Assembly (NCBI GenBank): GCA_045629285.1
Contig: JAZQQY010000047.1
Coordinates: 4,994 to 68,993 of the forward strand
From: UBA1723 sp045629285
GTDB taxonomy: Bacteria > Bacteroidota > Bacteroidia > Bacteroidales > Paludibacteraceae
Length of the DNA: 64,000 nt
Direction of reading: 5' to 3'
The notes under the pieces were generated by a model that was not told the DNA's origin, did not search any database, and was given only the letters and a program-made list of their open reading frames with translations. Both the position numbers and the translations under genes were made by a program. This document shows, piece after piece, positions 1 to 7,775 of the stretch; position 1 is the stretch's first letter, and every line of letters begins with the position of its first letter.

Positions 1-300
1 CCACTCATCCAAAGTTGGCTTTTTTACAGTCACATCTGTAACTCCATCAACAGTCTCTCCAATTTGGCGTTTGTAAAGGCTCTCCAATTGTTCACTATTA
101 GAAATTGCTAAAGCAGCTGCTTCTCTAACAGAATTGCCATAACCATCAATGTTAGCATTGCCGGATGCTTGATAACCATCAACAAGTTTCTGAAGTTTTG
201 CTGCTCTTTCTTGACTTTTTGTAAGGTCTTCCTTAATTGTCTGTGCACTAGCAAAACCAAATGTCATAAAGGCTAATGCTGCGAATAAAATTTTTTTCAT
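1..300 (-). CDS. Secreted protein of unknown function, N-terminal part only
   Basis: An open frame begins with ATG at 300 on the minus strand and runs off the left edge without a stop, giving about 100 residues. It opens with MKKILFAALAFMTFGFASAQ, a typical signal peptide with cleavage after Ala-Gln. The mature part is hydrophilic and Ala/Gln/Glu-rich, so probably helical. No family was recognised. The body lies outside the window, so export is the only firm statement. Confidence 0.6.
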   Translation of the reverse strand, partial: MKKILFAALAFMTFGFASAQTIKEDLTKSQERAAKLQKLVDGYQASGNANIDGYGNSVREAAALAISNSEQLESLYKRQIGETVDGVTDVTVKKPTLDEW

Positions 301-365
301 ACTTAAAAGTATTAGTGCCCGCAGATACCCAATAAGGCGATACAAAAAACAAGAAATCTACATAA

Positions 366-560
366 AAAAAACGCAGGTATCCATTTCTGTTCGCCCGTTG
401 ATTGAGGCCCTCGGAGACCTTTGAAGATAGACGATACAGATAAATACCCACGTCAATATAGTTATACACTTCCCGAGAATAAGTGTGTATGAGGATATAA
501 AGTACCCTCACACAACACCTCCCGGGATATAGTAATGCCATACCCGTAAGCATCTACTGA
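366..560 (-). ncRNA. Candidate structured small RNA, possibly 6S-like
   Basis: No convincing ORF covers this stretch, but the minus strand can fold as a closed rod. Its ends pair over 7 bp (540-546 with 374-380, one G-U). Inside, 520-526 pairs with 472-478 over 7 bp, and a further arm joins 506-513 to 485-494. The 3' side runs directly into eight U residues at 364-371. A paired-end rod of about 180 nt ending in a U-run is the general shape of 6S RNA, and conserved Bacteroidales RNAs of this kind are known. No clear promoter was found, and the family assignment is inference. Confidence 0.35.
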
Positions 561-646
561 CATTGCCGCTGATCTTCAATGTGAAATTTCCGAGGTTTCA
601 ATCAAACCAACTGACAAAGCATCAATGACGCTTTTTAATATGTAGC

Positions 647-735
647 GATTTACCAGTACTCTAACTTTTGTTAGAAGTCTAATTTCATTGCTTAGTTCGA
701 AAACCTCACATTGAGATAGTCTAATTTGGTAAATC
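647..735. repeat. Long-range inverted repeat enclosing a small hairpin
   Basis: Nine bases at 647-655 are the exact reverse complement of 727-735, and a 6-bp stem with a TTTT loop (660-675) lies between them. The rest of 561-950 is AT-rich with no supported gene. The arms could close an RNA of about 90 nt or mark an old insertion boundary. Neither can be decided from sequence alone. Confidence 0.25.
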
Positions 736-953
736 AGTGCAATAATAACACAAATTTTCTAATAAATATAGAGAATTCTCAAAAATTAACCAATGATAGA
801 ACATTTTGCATTCTTTTAATAAATAATTTGGATTTGAAGAAATATTGTTCATTCCACTGGTATTATAATATTGTAAAACACTTTTTAAGCAACCACAAAA
901 ATTCATTTCCTCCTTAAAATTTTTCAAATCCTCAATAACCAACAATCAAATTT

Positions 954-983
954 TTTGACATTAAAATCATTTTCGTATATTTG
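954..983 (+). promoter_or_regulatory. Bacteroidota promoter for the 51-aa / protease pair
   Basis: TTTG at 954-957 and TATATTTG at 976-983 are separated by 18 nt, matching the Bacteroidota consensus. Transcription should begin around 990. This excludes upstream in-frame starts and supports ATG at 1015. Confidence 0.65.
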
Positions 984-1014
984 CAAAACGATTACTAACA
1001 GTAATAAACAAAGT

Positions 1015-1170
1015 ATGAAAACACAAATTTTTGACAAAAATCACAATCTAATTTCCGAAAAGGAAACAAGAGTACCAACAAAGCCAAGTGCGACTTACAT
1101 TCGCGTAAAAAATCTCAAGAACAATCAAGACAAACCAAAATCAGAAGTAATTACTAATATTTTAATGTAA
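1015..1170 (+). CDS. Small basic hypothetical protein (51 aa)
   Basis: The short ORF starts about 30 nt after a good promoter and stops 6 nt before the next gene, so the two look co-transcribed. The product begins MKTQIFDKNHNL and is Lys/Asn-rich and basic, with no signal peptide or membrane segment. I recognise no domain. Its fixed position directly ahead of a retropepsin-like gene suggests a partner or substrate, but that is inference. Base composition is more AT-rich than the nearby housekeeping genes. Confidence 0.55.
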   Translation: MKTQIFDKNHNLISEKETRVPTKPSATYIRVKNLKNNQDKPKSEVITNILM

Positions 1171-1176
1171 CCTATC

Positions 1177-1617
1177 ATGTCGGTCTTTACACAAAAGTGC
1201 CCTGATATAATAGATGCAATTATCAGTGAATGTCGTGTTTGTCCTCCCGTTGATTTTATGAAAGGGGAATTGCCAGAAGAAGTCTACATATCTCAAAATG
1301 CAATGTGGGACACTGGAGCTACAAACACATTGATTTCCCCTAAGATTATTCAGACACTAAAATTAAAACCATTTGGAAAATCAAGCATATCAAGTGCAAA
1401 TGGTGTTATAGAGGCAAATTCCTATCTTATTCATGTCGGATTACCATCTGGAAGTATAATAACAAATATACTTGCTTTGGAAAACGACAATGAAGACTAT
1501 GAAATAGTAATTGGAATGGATATTATAACACAAGGAGACTTCGCTTTTTCAAACAAAGATGAACATTCGACATTCTCTTTCAGGATTCCAAGTTCAGAAG
1601 AGATTATTCTAAAATAA
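1177..1617 (+). CDS. Retropepsin-like aspartic protease domain protein
   Basis: The 146-residue product carries MWDTGATNTLIS, with Asp45 in the DTGA catalytic motif of retroviral-type aspartic proteases. Alternating hydrophobic strands follow, then IVIGMDII, the second hallmark of the fold. The length suits one monomer, which would need to dimerise to form an active site. There is no signal peptide, so action in the cytoplasm is expected. It sits 6 nt behind a 51-aa ORF in the same transcript. Bacterial members of this fold are mostly uncharacterised; proteolysis is inferred from the motif. Confidence 0.75.
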   Translation: MSVFTQKCPDIIDAIISECRVCPPVDFMKGELPEEVYISQNAMWDTGATNTLISPKIIQTLKLKPFGKSSISSANGVIEANSYLIHVGLPSGSIITNILALENDNEDYEIVIGMDIITQGDFAFSNKDEHSTFSFRIPSSEEIILK

Positions 1618-1738
1618 TGCTTTTACGAACAATCTGCGAATAGCCGTTTCGGCACAACAAATTACCCATTCGCATAGATATATAGTAAATAATGGAGACG
1701 TAATGATTCGCGTCGCAACGGCAAAAAAACAACAAAAA

Positions 1739-1767
1739 AATGGCGGGGAATCAGATTCCTCGCCATT
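1739..1767 (-). terminator. Intrinsic terminator of the cellobiose phosphorylase gene
   Basis: Arms 1739-1750 and 1756-1767 form a 12-bp stem with one G-U pair. On the minus strand the stem is followed by seven U residues (1734-1740), so it ends the gene to its right. Confidence 0.75.
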
Positions 1768-1789
1768 TGTTATTGATGTCCGCAGTGGA

Positions 1790-4186
1790 TTATCCCATGA
1801 TAACCTCTACGTTGCAACCGTTAGTAAGCATGTCTGCTGGAACGACATTGCCTGTTACAGCCTTACCGTCGACAGTGATGCTCTTAACACCCTTCTCAAC
1901 CTTCTTAGGGTTCTTAACTACAATGTTTACTGTGTTGCCACGGAAACGACGAGTTGCCTTGAATCCCTCCCATGCAGGGATACATGGATCGATTAGCAAT
2001 CCGTTGTAGTCTGGACGGATACCAAGGATGTACTGTGCTGCTGTGAAGTATGCCCAAGATGCTGTACCTGACAACCATGGACAACGGCTCTGACCTGCAC
2101 GCATGTTGTAAGTAGAACATGTTGTCTGAGCGTATACGTAAGGCTCGATCTGACGAATCTCAGCACGTGTATTATAGTTTGCAGGAAGGTAGTTCTTGTA
2201 GTTCTTGAATGCACGCTTACCGTGACCAAGAATACAGTCTGCCATGATACCCCAACCCTGAGTGTGCTGGAATACTGCAGCGTTCTCCTTCATACCCTTG
2301 ATGAACAATGGAGCCTTGATTACGCTTGCCTCTGTCTTCTCGAAAGGAGGATCGCAAAGTACAAGACCGTATTCAATTGCAAGGTGCTTCTCTACTGAGT
2401 TCATTACGATCTCAGCTCTCTCGCCAGTTGCCTGACCTGAGATGATTGCCCACGACTGTGGATTCAACCAGATGTTACCCTCCTTGATTGGGTTCTTGCT
2501 TGTACCGAATACGTAACCGTCCTCCTTGATAGCACGTACGTACCACTCTCCGTCCCAAGCTGCCTTGTCGATGTTAGCAGAAAGAGTCGACAAATGACCC
2601 TCAGCCCACTTAACCTCGTCGAACTTAGATAGACGTGTACAGATATCGATATATACTGTTAGAGCGTAACGAAGCTGCATAGCTACGAATACTGTCTCTC
2701 CCTTAGCACCTAGTACTAGACAGTCGTTCCAGTCTGCCTTCAAACCGCATGGAAGACCATTCTTGCCTAGACGGTCAAGGTTGAACTGGATAGCACGACG
2801 AAGGTGATCAAGCACTGTACCCTCACCCTTGTCTGAGTATGGAAGTACCTTGTTGTAGTAATCCATGTTACCGATCTCCTTAACGTATGTCGGTACTGTG
2901 TTGAACAACCACATACAGTCGTCTGAACGGAACTCGTTCTCTGGAGTTGGAGCCTCGTGACCAGGATTGTGTGCGAAAGGCTTAACGACTGGCATTGCTC
3001 CACCGTTTGAGTTCTGACCTGTTAGCATAAGCTCAAGTCTCTCTACAACCTCTTCTGGAATGTTGTGAACAACACCAAGCATATCCTGGATTGTATCACG
3101 GTAACCCATACCGTCACGCTCACCACGATAGATCAATGAAGCTGCACGGCTCCATGCGTATGTGATAAGGTTGTTGAATGGATTCCACATATTGATCATT
3201 GAGTTGAAATCAGCATCTGGAGTCTCAGCTGAAAGTCCCTCGATACGGCCGTGCCAGTAGTCTACTACCTTCTTGTACTCAGCCTCTACCTTTGCAGGCG
3301 ATGCTACGATCTCAGCGGCCTTCTTACCCTCAACCCAAGCCTTACCGATACCAAGAACTACTGTGAACTCCTTAGTCTCGCCAGCCTCAAGTGTCAAGTC
3401 AACCTGAAGCGTACCACAACCGTTGTCACCCTCAGTAACTGTGTTTCCACATACTCCGTTGACAACTGACTCTGGATTTGCGTAAGTGTGGTATAGACCG
3501 ATGAACTTGTCGCGATCTGAATCGTAACCAGTTACAGGCTGACCTACAACTCCGATGAAAGAGTGACGAGCCTGGTCCTTATTCTGGAAGTTATCTGGCT
3601 CCTCTGGCATGTAAAGGTTGTTACCGTGATCGATAAAACCATCTGCGTAAGAAGTCTTTACGATATACTGAGTGTACTGCAAGTTGTTGCTATCATCGTG
3701 CATGTTCCAGTTTGAAGCGAACTCTGCGTAAGTGAAAGCACGTAGGTTTCTCTTCTTGCCTGAGTTGTTAGTTACCTTTACTCTCCAAACCTCGAACTCC
3801 TGTCCTAGTGGAACGAAGTAAAGAGTCTCAGTCTTGATTCCTTCGTACTCAGATGAGATGATCGTGTAAGCAGAACCGTGACGACACTCGCTCTTGTACT
3901 TGTCAAGAGGCTTGCCTACTGGCTGCCAGCTACCACTCCAGAAATCCTTTGAATCAAGATCGTGTAGGTAGATGTAGCGACCTGGCTGGTCGTTAGGAAC
4001 TGTATTAAACTTTAGGCGAAGGAAACATCCCTGCACTGATGAACGGTAGAATGAATATCCACCTGCGTTGTTTGTGATGATTGCACCGTAACGAGTGTCA
4101 CCAAGGTAGTTGCTCCACGACTTTGGAGTAGCTGGGTTGGTTACAACATACTCTTTACGCTTGTCATCAAAATGTCCGAACTGCAT
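1790..4186 (-). CDS. Cellobiose phosphorylase (GH94)
   Basis: The 798-residue product opens MQFGHFDDKRKEYVV, typical of GH94 cellobiose phosphorylases, and has the expected length. The catalytic region contains GMGYRDTIQDM, with Asp364 of YRD in the position of the family's general acid, and the N-terminal super-sandwich with NNAGGYSFY is present. It converts cellobiose and phosphate to glucose and glucose-1-phosphate. There is no signal peptide, so it acts in the cytoplasm on imported cellobiose. Own promoter and strong terminator indicate a single-gene unit. Next to its promoter lies a GH5 remnant, and two GH9 genes lie further along. A related cellodextrin-type specificity cannot be fully excluded. 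Confidence 0.93.
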   Translation of the reverse strand: MQFGHFDDKRKEYVVTNPATPKSWSNYLGDTRYGAIITNNAGGYSFYRSSVQGCFLRLKFNTVPNDQPGRYIYLHDLDSKDFWSGSWQPVGKPLDKYKSECRHGSAYTIISSEYEGIKTETLYFVPLGQEFEVWRVKVTNNSGKKRNLRAFTYAEFASNWNMHDDSNNLQYTQYIVKTSYADGFIDHGNNLYMPEEPDNFQNKDQARHSFIGVVGQPVTGYDSDRDKFIGLYHTYANPESVVNGVCGNTVTEGDNGCGTLQVDLTLEAGETKEFTVVLGIGKAWVEGKKAAEIVASPAKVEAEYKKVVDYWHGRIEGLSAETPDADFNSMINMWNPFNNLITYAWSRAASLIYRGERDGMGYRDTIQDMLGVVHNIPEEVVERLELMLTGQNSNGGAMPVVKPFAHNPGHEAPTPENEFRSDDCMWLFNTVPTYVKEIGNMDYYNKVLPYSDKGEGTVLDHLRRAIQFNLDRLGKNGLPCGLKADWNDCLVLGAKGETVFVAMQLRYALTVYIDICTRLSKFDEVKWAEGHLSTLSANIDKAAWDGEWYVRAIKEDGYVFGTSKNPIKEGNIWLNPQSWAIISGQATGERAEIVMNSVEKHLAIEYGLVLCDPPFEKTEASVIKAPLFIKGMKENAAVFQHTQGWGIMADCILGHGKRAFKNYKNYLPANYNTRAEIRQIEPYVYAQTTCSTYNMRAGQSRCPWLSGTASWAYFTAAQYILGIRPDYNGLLIDPCIPAWEGFKATRRFRGNTVNIVVKNPKKVEKGVKSITVDGKAVTGNVVPADMLTNGCNVEVIMG

Positions 4187-4249
4187 AAATTATTTATTGT
4201 TTGTTATTATTCTTTTTGAGTCCTATTACCTCAAGATATGTTATCAATG

Positions 4250-4257
4250 CAAAAGTA
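4250..4257 (-). promoter_or_regulatory. -7 element for cellobiose phosphorylase
   Basis: Read on the minus strand this is TACTTTTG, an exact TAnnTTTG. The -33 box is weak (TTTC-like). The predicted leader is about 60 nt. Confidence 0.5.
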
Positions 4258-4316
4258 AGCAATAAAAATGAACTATCGGAAAGACGCGAGTATGTTTTTT
4301 AATTAGGTTTTGTTGA

Positions 4317-4655
4317 TACGAAAAAAAAATTGAAATACACAAGGCTACAGGTAGCGATAATATCGACGACTTGTTGAAGGCAGCCAACCATTTTGCTAGT
4401 TTGGCATCTACATTTAAGGGAACTGAAACATACGTCATGATCAATATCGCTAACGAGTGGCACAACTCTTCTGCTGCGTCCAACTGGCGCGATGGATACG
4501 TGAAGGCCGTTCCTATTCTTCGAAAGGCTGGAATTCGCAACTGTATCATGGTAGATGCAGGAGGTTATGGCCAGAATGCCGCTACTATCCATACTTATGG
4601 CAGGGATGTTCTTTTGAAGGTAGGAAGCAAAGTTAGTAAGTTCATAAAGAAATAG
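4317..4655 (+). pseudogene. Remnant of a GH5 beta-mannanase/cellulase
   Basis: The readable frame gives about 112 residues with recognisable GH5 features: IEIHKATG, then YVMINIANEWHN, which holds the NEW acid/base Glu motif, then a helix rich in LRKAGI and CIMVDAGGYGQ. The N-terminal half of the barrel and any start codon are missing; a stop lies just upstream at 4314. After GRDVLL the similarity ends and the frame closes at 4653-4655. A functional GH5 needs about 300 residues, so this is a decayed fragment. A shorter start at the TTG at 4371 is possible but makes no functional enzyme. Confidence 0.75.
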
Positions 4656-4683
4656 TCGGAGGAGTAATAAGTTTTCATGAAAG

Positions 4684-4717
4684 AGAGGATGTGGCAAATT
4701 ATTTTGACACACCCTCT
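4684..4717. terminator. Hairpin downstream of the GH5 remnant
   Basis: Arms 4684-4693 and 4708-4717 pair over 10 positions with one mismatch. The U-run after it is weak, so this may be a relic terminator of the former GH5 gene. Confidence 0.35.
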
Positions 4718-4801
4718 TTCCCTTTTGATGGTGTAGAGGCGCTGTCCAGAGCGATTACGGGGAAATCGATGCACAACGGCTCTAACAACCATCTTATTCT
4801 A

Positions 4802-4833
4802 AGCTAATAGCTATTAGCTACTAGCTGGTAGCT
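4802..4833. repeat. Overlapping AGCT-based palindromes
   Basis: An exact 18-bp palindrome at 4802-4819 overlaps a second hairpin (4816-4821 with 4828-4833). AGCT recurs at 9-nt or 5-nt steps. It lies just after the stop of the minus-strand gene at 4835 and may help end transcription there, although no U-run follows on that strand. Confidence 0.45.
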
Positions 4834-4834
4834 T

Positions 4835-6481
4835 TTAATATTTGAAGCTGCTTCCTCCCACGAACTCTCTCAACAATGAAGTAGTAGGTATCTCGTTCTC
4901 CGGAATTTCTGCGAAGTACGACAAGAAGTTAAGCAGACGATGAGCCTCTGAATATACTGGCGAAGTCTGCGGTACCATCGATAGCGGAGCAAGTGCATGA
5001 TGCTTAAGAACGCAAAGCTCGAAGATCATTGCTGAGTTGAACATTGCGTCTGCCTCCTCCTGATATGGCACAATCCATTTTTCTTCTCCCTTCATCACAT
5101 CCGGCCAACGTTTGATCGTATCCTCTGCCGAGTAGCCACGGTATTTGAAGTCGCGTACGATACGACGGATCAAACGGTTGTCGGTGTTTGGAATACAGTT
5201 GTGGTTGTCGAGAGATATTGATGTAAGGGCAGATACGAAGATTTTGAACTTGTTCTCTGCTGGAATCTTCTCTGTTAGTTTTGGATTCAATGCGTGAATG
5301 CCCTCGAAGATCAAGACCTCGCTTCCGCTGATCTGGATTGTATCTCCAGCCTCACGCTCTCCTGTCTCGAAGTTGTAGCGAGGAAGAGTCACCTTCTCAC
5401 CAGCAATTAGTTTGTTCAAGTCGTTATTGAAAAGATCCAAATCCAAAGCGTATAGACTCTCGAAATCGTAGTTTCCATTCTCATCCTTTGGAGTAAGCCG
5501 ACGTGGCACGAAGTAGTCGTCCAATGAAACTGCAATAGGTTTCAAACCGCATACTGCAAGCTGGACAGCTAATCTCTTGCTGGAAGTAGTCTTGCCGGAC
5601 GACGATGGACCTGCAAGCAAAATGACGCGAACCTTAGGTCGGCGAGCAATTTCGTCGGCTATAAGAGCGATTTTCTTCTCCTGAAGAGCCTCTGCGATTT
5701 TGATAAGGTTACTAGCGTTATTTTTCTCAAGTAAACCGATGTTTAAGTCGCCAACATTCTCGAAACCAAGAAGTTGGTTGAATGTTGTATGCTCTGAGAA
5801 AGCTTTCAAAAGCTGAGGCTCTTGACGCACTGAAGCTAATTCTGTTGGCTTTTCTGCCGACGGGACAGTAAGAAGTATTGCACCGTTGTATGGAGTAAGT
5901 GCGAATTTGTCAAGATATCCTGCATTTGGGACAAGAGCACCGTAATAGAAATCATATTGTTCTCCGACACGGTACAACTCAGTGTACATTTCTCCGCGAC
6001 TTTTCAATATATTCACCTTGTCGAAAGAAGCGTTGTCCTCGAAATATTGGATTGCCCATGAAGTAGGTACTATCTCCTGTACAAATTCAGTCTTCTTCGA
6101 TATGTTTTCACGTATTCTTTCCGATAGTCGACGGCATAGATCCTCGTTTACATCACCAAGACCAGCTACCTGACAAAGATATCCGCCAGATATAGGGTGC
6201 TCGATACGTAAGCAAGCGTCTTTATTGATATGTGTTACTGCCTCATATAATAGGAATGATATACTGCGTAGATATGCTCTGACACCGTGAAGGGAATCCA
6301 AACCTAGGAATTCAACACATTTAGGTTTATATACGCAGAACTTCAAGTCTTTGATCTTTCCGTTAACTTTTGCTACTATCGCTTTGACATCCTTTGGACA
6401 GATTTCTTCCAATGTGATGCCAGCGGGATATGAATTAGTTATATTGCTGTTTACGCAATGTATTTTTACTTTCTTTTCCAT
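4835..6481 (-). CDS. TGS-domain / uridine kinase-like nucleoside kinase
   Basis: The 548-residue product joins two parts. The first ~210 residues resemble the front of threonyl-tRNA synthetase: a TGS domain and a segment like the class-II additional domain, but no catalytic synthetase core. The rest is a uridine kinase/phosphoribulokinase-type P-loop kinase, with the Walker A motif GPSSSGKTT near residue 290 and a following SLDDYFV strand. This architecture is common in Bacteroidales and clostridia and is usually annotated as nucleoside kinase. The true substrate is not established. It is a single gene facing the GH5 remnant, and no convincing promoter was seen upstream. Confidence 0.85.
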   Translation of the reverse strand: MEKKVKIHCVNSNITNSYPAGITLEEICPKDVKAIVAKVNGKIKDLKFCVYKPKCVEFLGLDSLHGVRAYLRSISFLLYEAVTHINKDACLRIEHPISGGYLCQVAGLGDVNEDLCRRLSERIRENISKKTEFVQEIVPTSWAIQYFEDNASFDKVNILKSRGEMYTELYRVGEQYDFYYGALVPNAGYLDKFALTPYNGAILLTVPSAEKPTELASVRQEPQLLKAFSEHTTFNQLLGFENVGDLNIGLLEKNNASNLIKIAEALQEKKIALIADEIARRPKVRVILLAGPSSSGKTTSSKRLAVQLAVCGLKPIAVSLDDYFVPRRLTPKDENGNYDFESLYALDLDLFNNDLNKLIAGEKVTLPRYNFETGEREAGDTIQISGSEVLIFEGIHALNPKLTEKIPAENKFKIFVSALTSISLDNHNCIPNTDNRLIRRIVRDFKYRGYSAEDTIKRWPDVMKGEEKWIVPYQEEADAMFNSAMIFELCVLKHHALAPLSMVPQTSPVYSEAHRLLNFLSYFAEIPENEIPTTSLLREFVGGSSFKY

Positions 6482-6668
6482 GGCTATAAATGTTATTCGG
6501 TCAAATATTTTACACTAAGATATATGTTTATGATTCTATTTAGAAAGAAAAAAGTGGAAAAAATAGCATGAAGTGATATACAACATCTATTCGTAAATGA
6601 AAAAAGCCAAAATAACCTTTTTTAACACAAAAAAAGTGGCAAATATTAGTTTTGTATTTCAAAAATTG

Positions 6669-6725
6669 TAATTTTGCATCTGTATAGACGTAGGTCGATT
6701 AATGTAAAAGGTCGTCGCGTCTATA
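6669..6725 (+). promoter_or_regulatory. Promoter and 5' leader hairpin of the TPR gene
   Basis: TAATTTTG at 6669-6676 is a good -7 element; the nearest TTTG (6651-6654) is only 14 nt away, closer than usual. Just after it, 6683-6690 pairs perfectly with 6718-6725 (8 bp), forming a hairpin at the start of a leader of about 115 nt. The remainder of 6482-6800 is AT-rich with nothing else recognised. Confidence 0.45.
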
Positions 6726-6801
6726 GAGAACTTGAATATTGGGTTAATAAATATCTTTAAACGTCAGTTGTCTTGAGATAACGGACTAAACGATTTAGAA
6801 A

Positions 6802-7458
6802 ATGAAAAAATTTTTATTTCTACTAGTGTCAACAGTTTGTTTTGCGTTGACTGCGCAGGCACAGAAGAGTGTAACTGAGTACTTCAACGAGGGTATTCAG
6901 AAGTACCGCAACGCTGAGTACAAGGCAGCAATCCAGAGCTTCAACAAGGTACTTGAGCTAAATCCAAAGTTCATTGAGGCTTACGGCAACATGGGTAACG
7001 CAAAATTCCGACTTGGTGATTATAAGGGTGCTAAGGCTGATTATGATATCGTTCTTGAGTCAAATCCTAACGATGCCTTGACGTTCTACAACCGTGCTAC
7101 TGCAAGAAAGGAGCTTGGTGATGTTAAGGGTTCTATCGATGATAACAATGCAGCAATCAAGATCAATCCTAAGTTTGCTGAGGCTTACTTCAACAGAGGT
7201 AACTCATACGCAGAGCTTGGTGATGAGAAGGCTGCAATGAAGGATTACAATAAGGCAATTGCTCTTACACCTCAGTTCGCTAAGGCATACTACAATCGTG
7301 GTCACCTTCGTTACAAGGGTGGTGATGTAGAGGCTGCTGCTCTTGACTGGGAGCGCGCTGCATCTCTTGACTTCTACAAGGCATTCGATTCTTTGAAGGA
7401 GTATTGCGGTATCGGAACTCAGGAAACAAACTGTGATCCAACTGTAGGTTTGAAGTAA
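6802..7458 (+). CDS. Exported tetratricopeptide-repeat protein
   Basis: The 218-residue product begins with a signal peptide (MKKFLFLLVSTVCFALTAQA). Five tandem 34-residue TPR units follow, with regular A-x-x-D/N-x-x-x-A-I/L and x-x-A-Y-x-N-R patterns, to about residue 190. A short tail contains two Cys residues. It should be a periplasmic or outer-membrane-associated binding scaffold; the partner is unknown. It is flanked by its own promoter and terminator, so it is monocistronic. Codon use looks like that of a well-expressed gene. Confidence 0.88.
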   Translation: MKKFLFLLVSTVCFALTAQAQKSVTEYFNEGIQKYRNAEYKAAIQSFNKVLELNPKFIEAYGNMGNAKFRLGDYKGAKADYDIVLESNPNDALTFYNRATARKELGDVKGSIDDNNAAIKINPKFAEAYFNRGNSYAELGDEKAAMKDYNKAIALTPQFAKAYYNRGHLRYKGGDVEAAALDWERAASLDFYKAFDSLKEYCGIGTQETNCDPTVGLK

Positions 7459-7483
7459 TTGAAATTACTGGAAAGGATTCATA

Positions 7484-7513
7484 AAGGTCGGGTGAAAGCC
7501 TGACCTTTTTTTA
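7484..7513 (+). terminator. Terminator of the TPR gene
   Basis: Stem 7484-7489 with 7502-7507, extended inward by GG/CC, followed by a run of T residues. Confidence 0.8.
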
Positions 7514-7581
7514 TGCGAATAATTTACTACTTTCGCAGTCAGTATAAGAATGTAGATTCGATCTACTAAAAACTATTCACA

Positions 7582-7623
7582 ATGACACGCATATCCTTGT
7601 CTATGGAGAACGAACTGATGTAA
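7582..7623 (+). other. 13-codon mini-ORF between promoter-like and terminator signals
   Basis: The reading frame MTRISLSMENELM then stop resembles the first strand of a ribbon-helix-helix (CopG/NikR) repressor, but ends at once. TACTTTCG at 7528-7535 could be a -7 element, a 6-bp hairpin sits at 7552-7566, and a strong terminator follows at 7644-7677. This could be a decayed regulator gene, a leader peptide or a small RNA. The rest of 7459-7775 holds only terminators. Confidence 0.3.
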
Positions 7624-7643
7624 CCTTCAATTGGTAAGATAAT

Positions 7644-7677
7644 AAAGCCTGCAAGACCATTCATTCTTGCAGGCTTT
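7644..7677. terminator. Strong bidirectional hairpin
   Basis: Arms 7644-7656 and 7665-7677 form a perfect 13-bp stem with A- and T-rich ends. It would end a transcript of about 140 nt starting near 7540. Confidence 0.6.
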
Positions 7678-7721
7678 GTAGTGTGTCGTTATTCAATAAT
7701 GCTTGGAATCGCACCTAAAAA

Positions 7722-7747
7722 ATAGGCAGGTGCTTATGCCTGCCTAT
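7722..7747 (-). terminator. Terminator of the glycan-binding lipoprotein gene
   Basis: Arms 7722-7730 and 7739-7747 are perfectly complementary (9 bp). The A-run at 7716-7722 becomes a U-run on the minus strand, so it serves the gene starting at 8840. Confidence 0.7.
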
Positions 7748-7775
7748 ATCTTTGGTCAAGTCTCACTTTGTCAGA

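Noticed and set aside
248..553. 101-codon frame on the minus strand at the left end
   Set aside because: It overlaps the signal peptide of the real gene and the structured RNA, has no recognisable domain and poor codon use.
4802..4833. AGCT repeats as a CRISPR-like array
   Set aside because: The units are under 20 nt, overlapping and without spacers.
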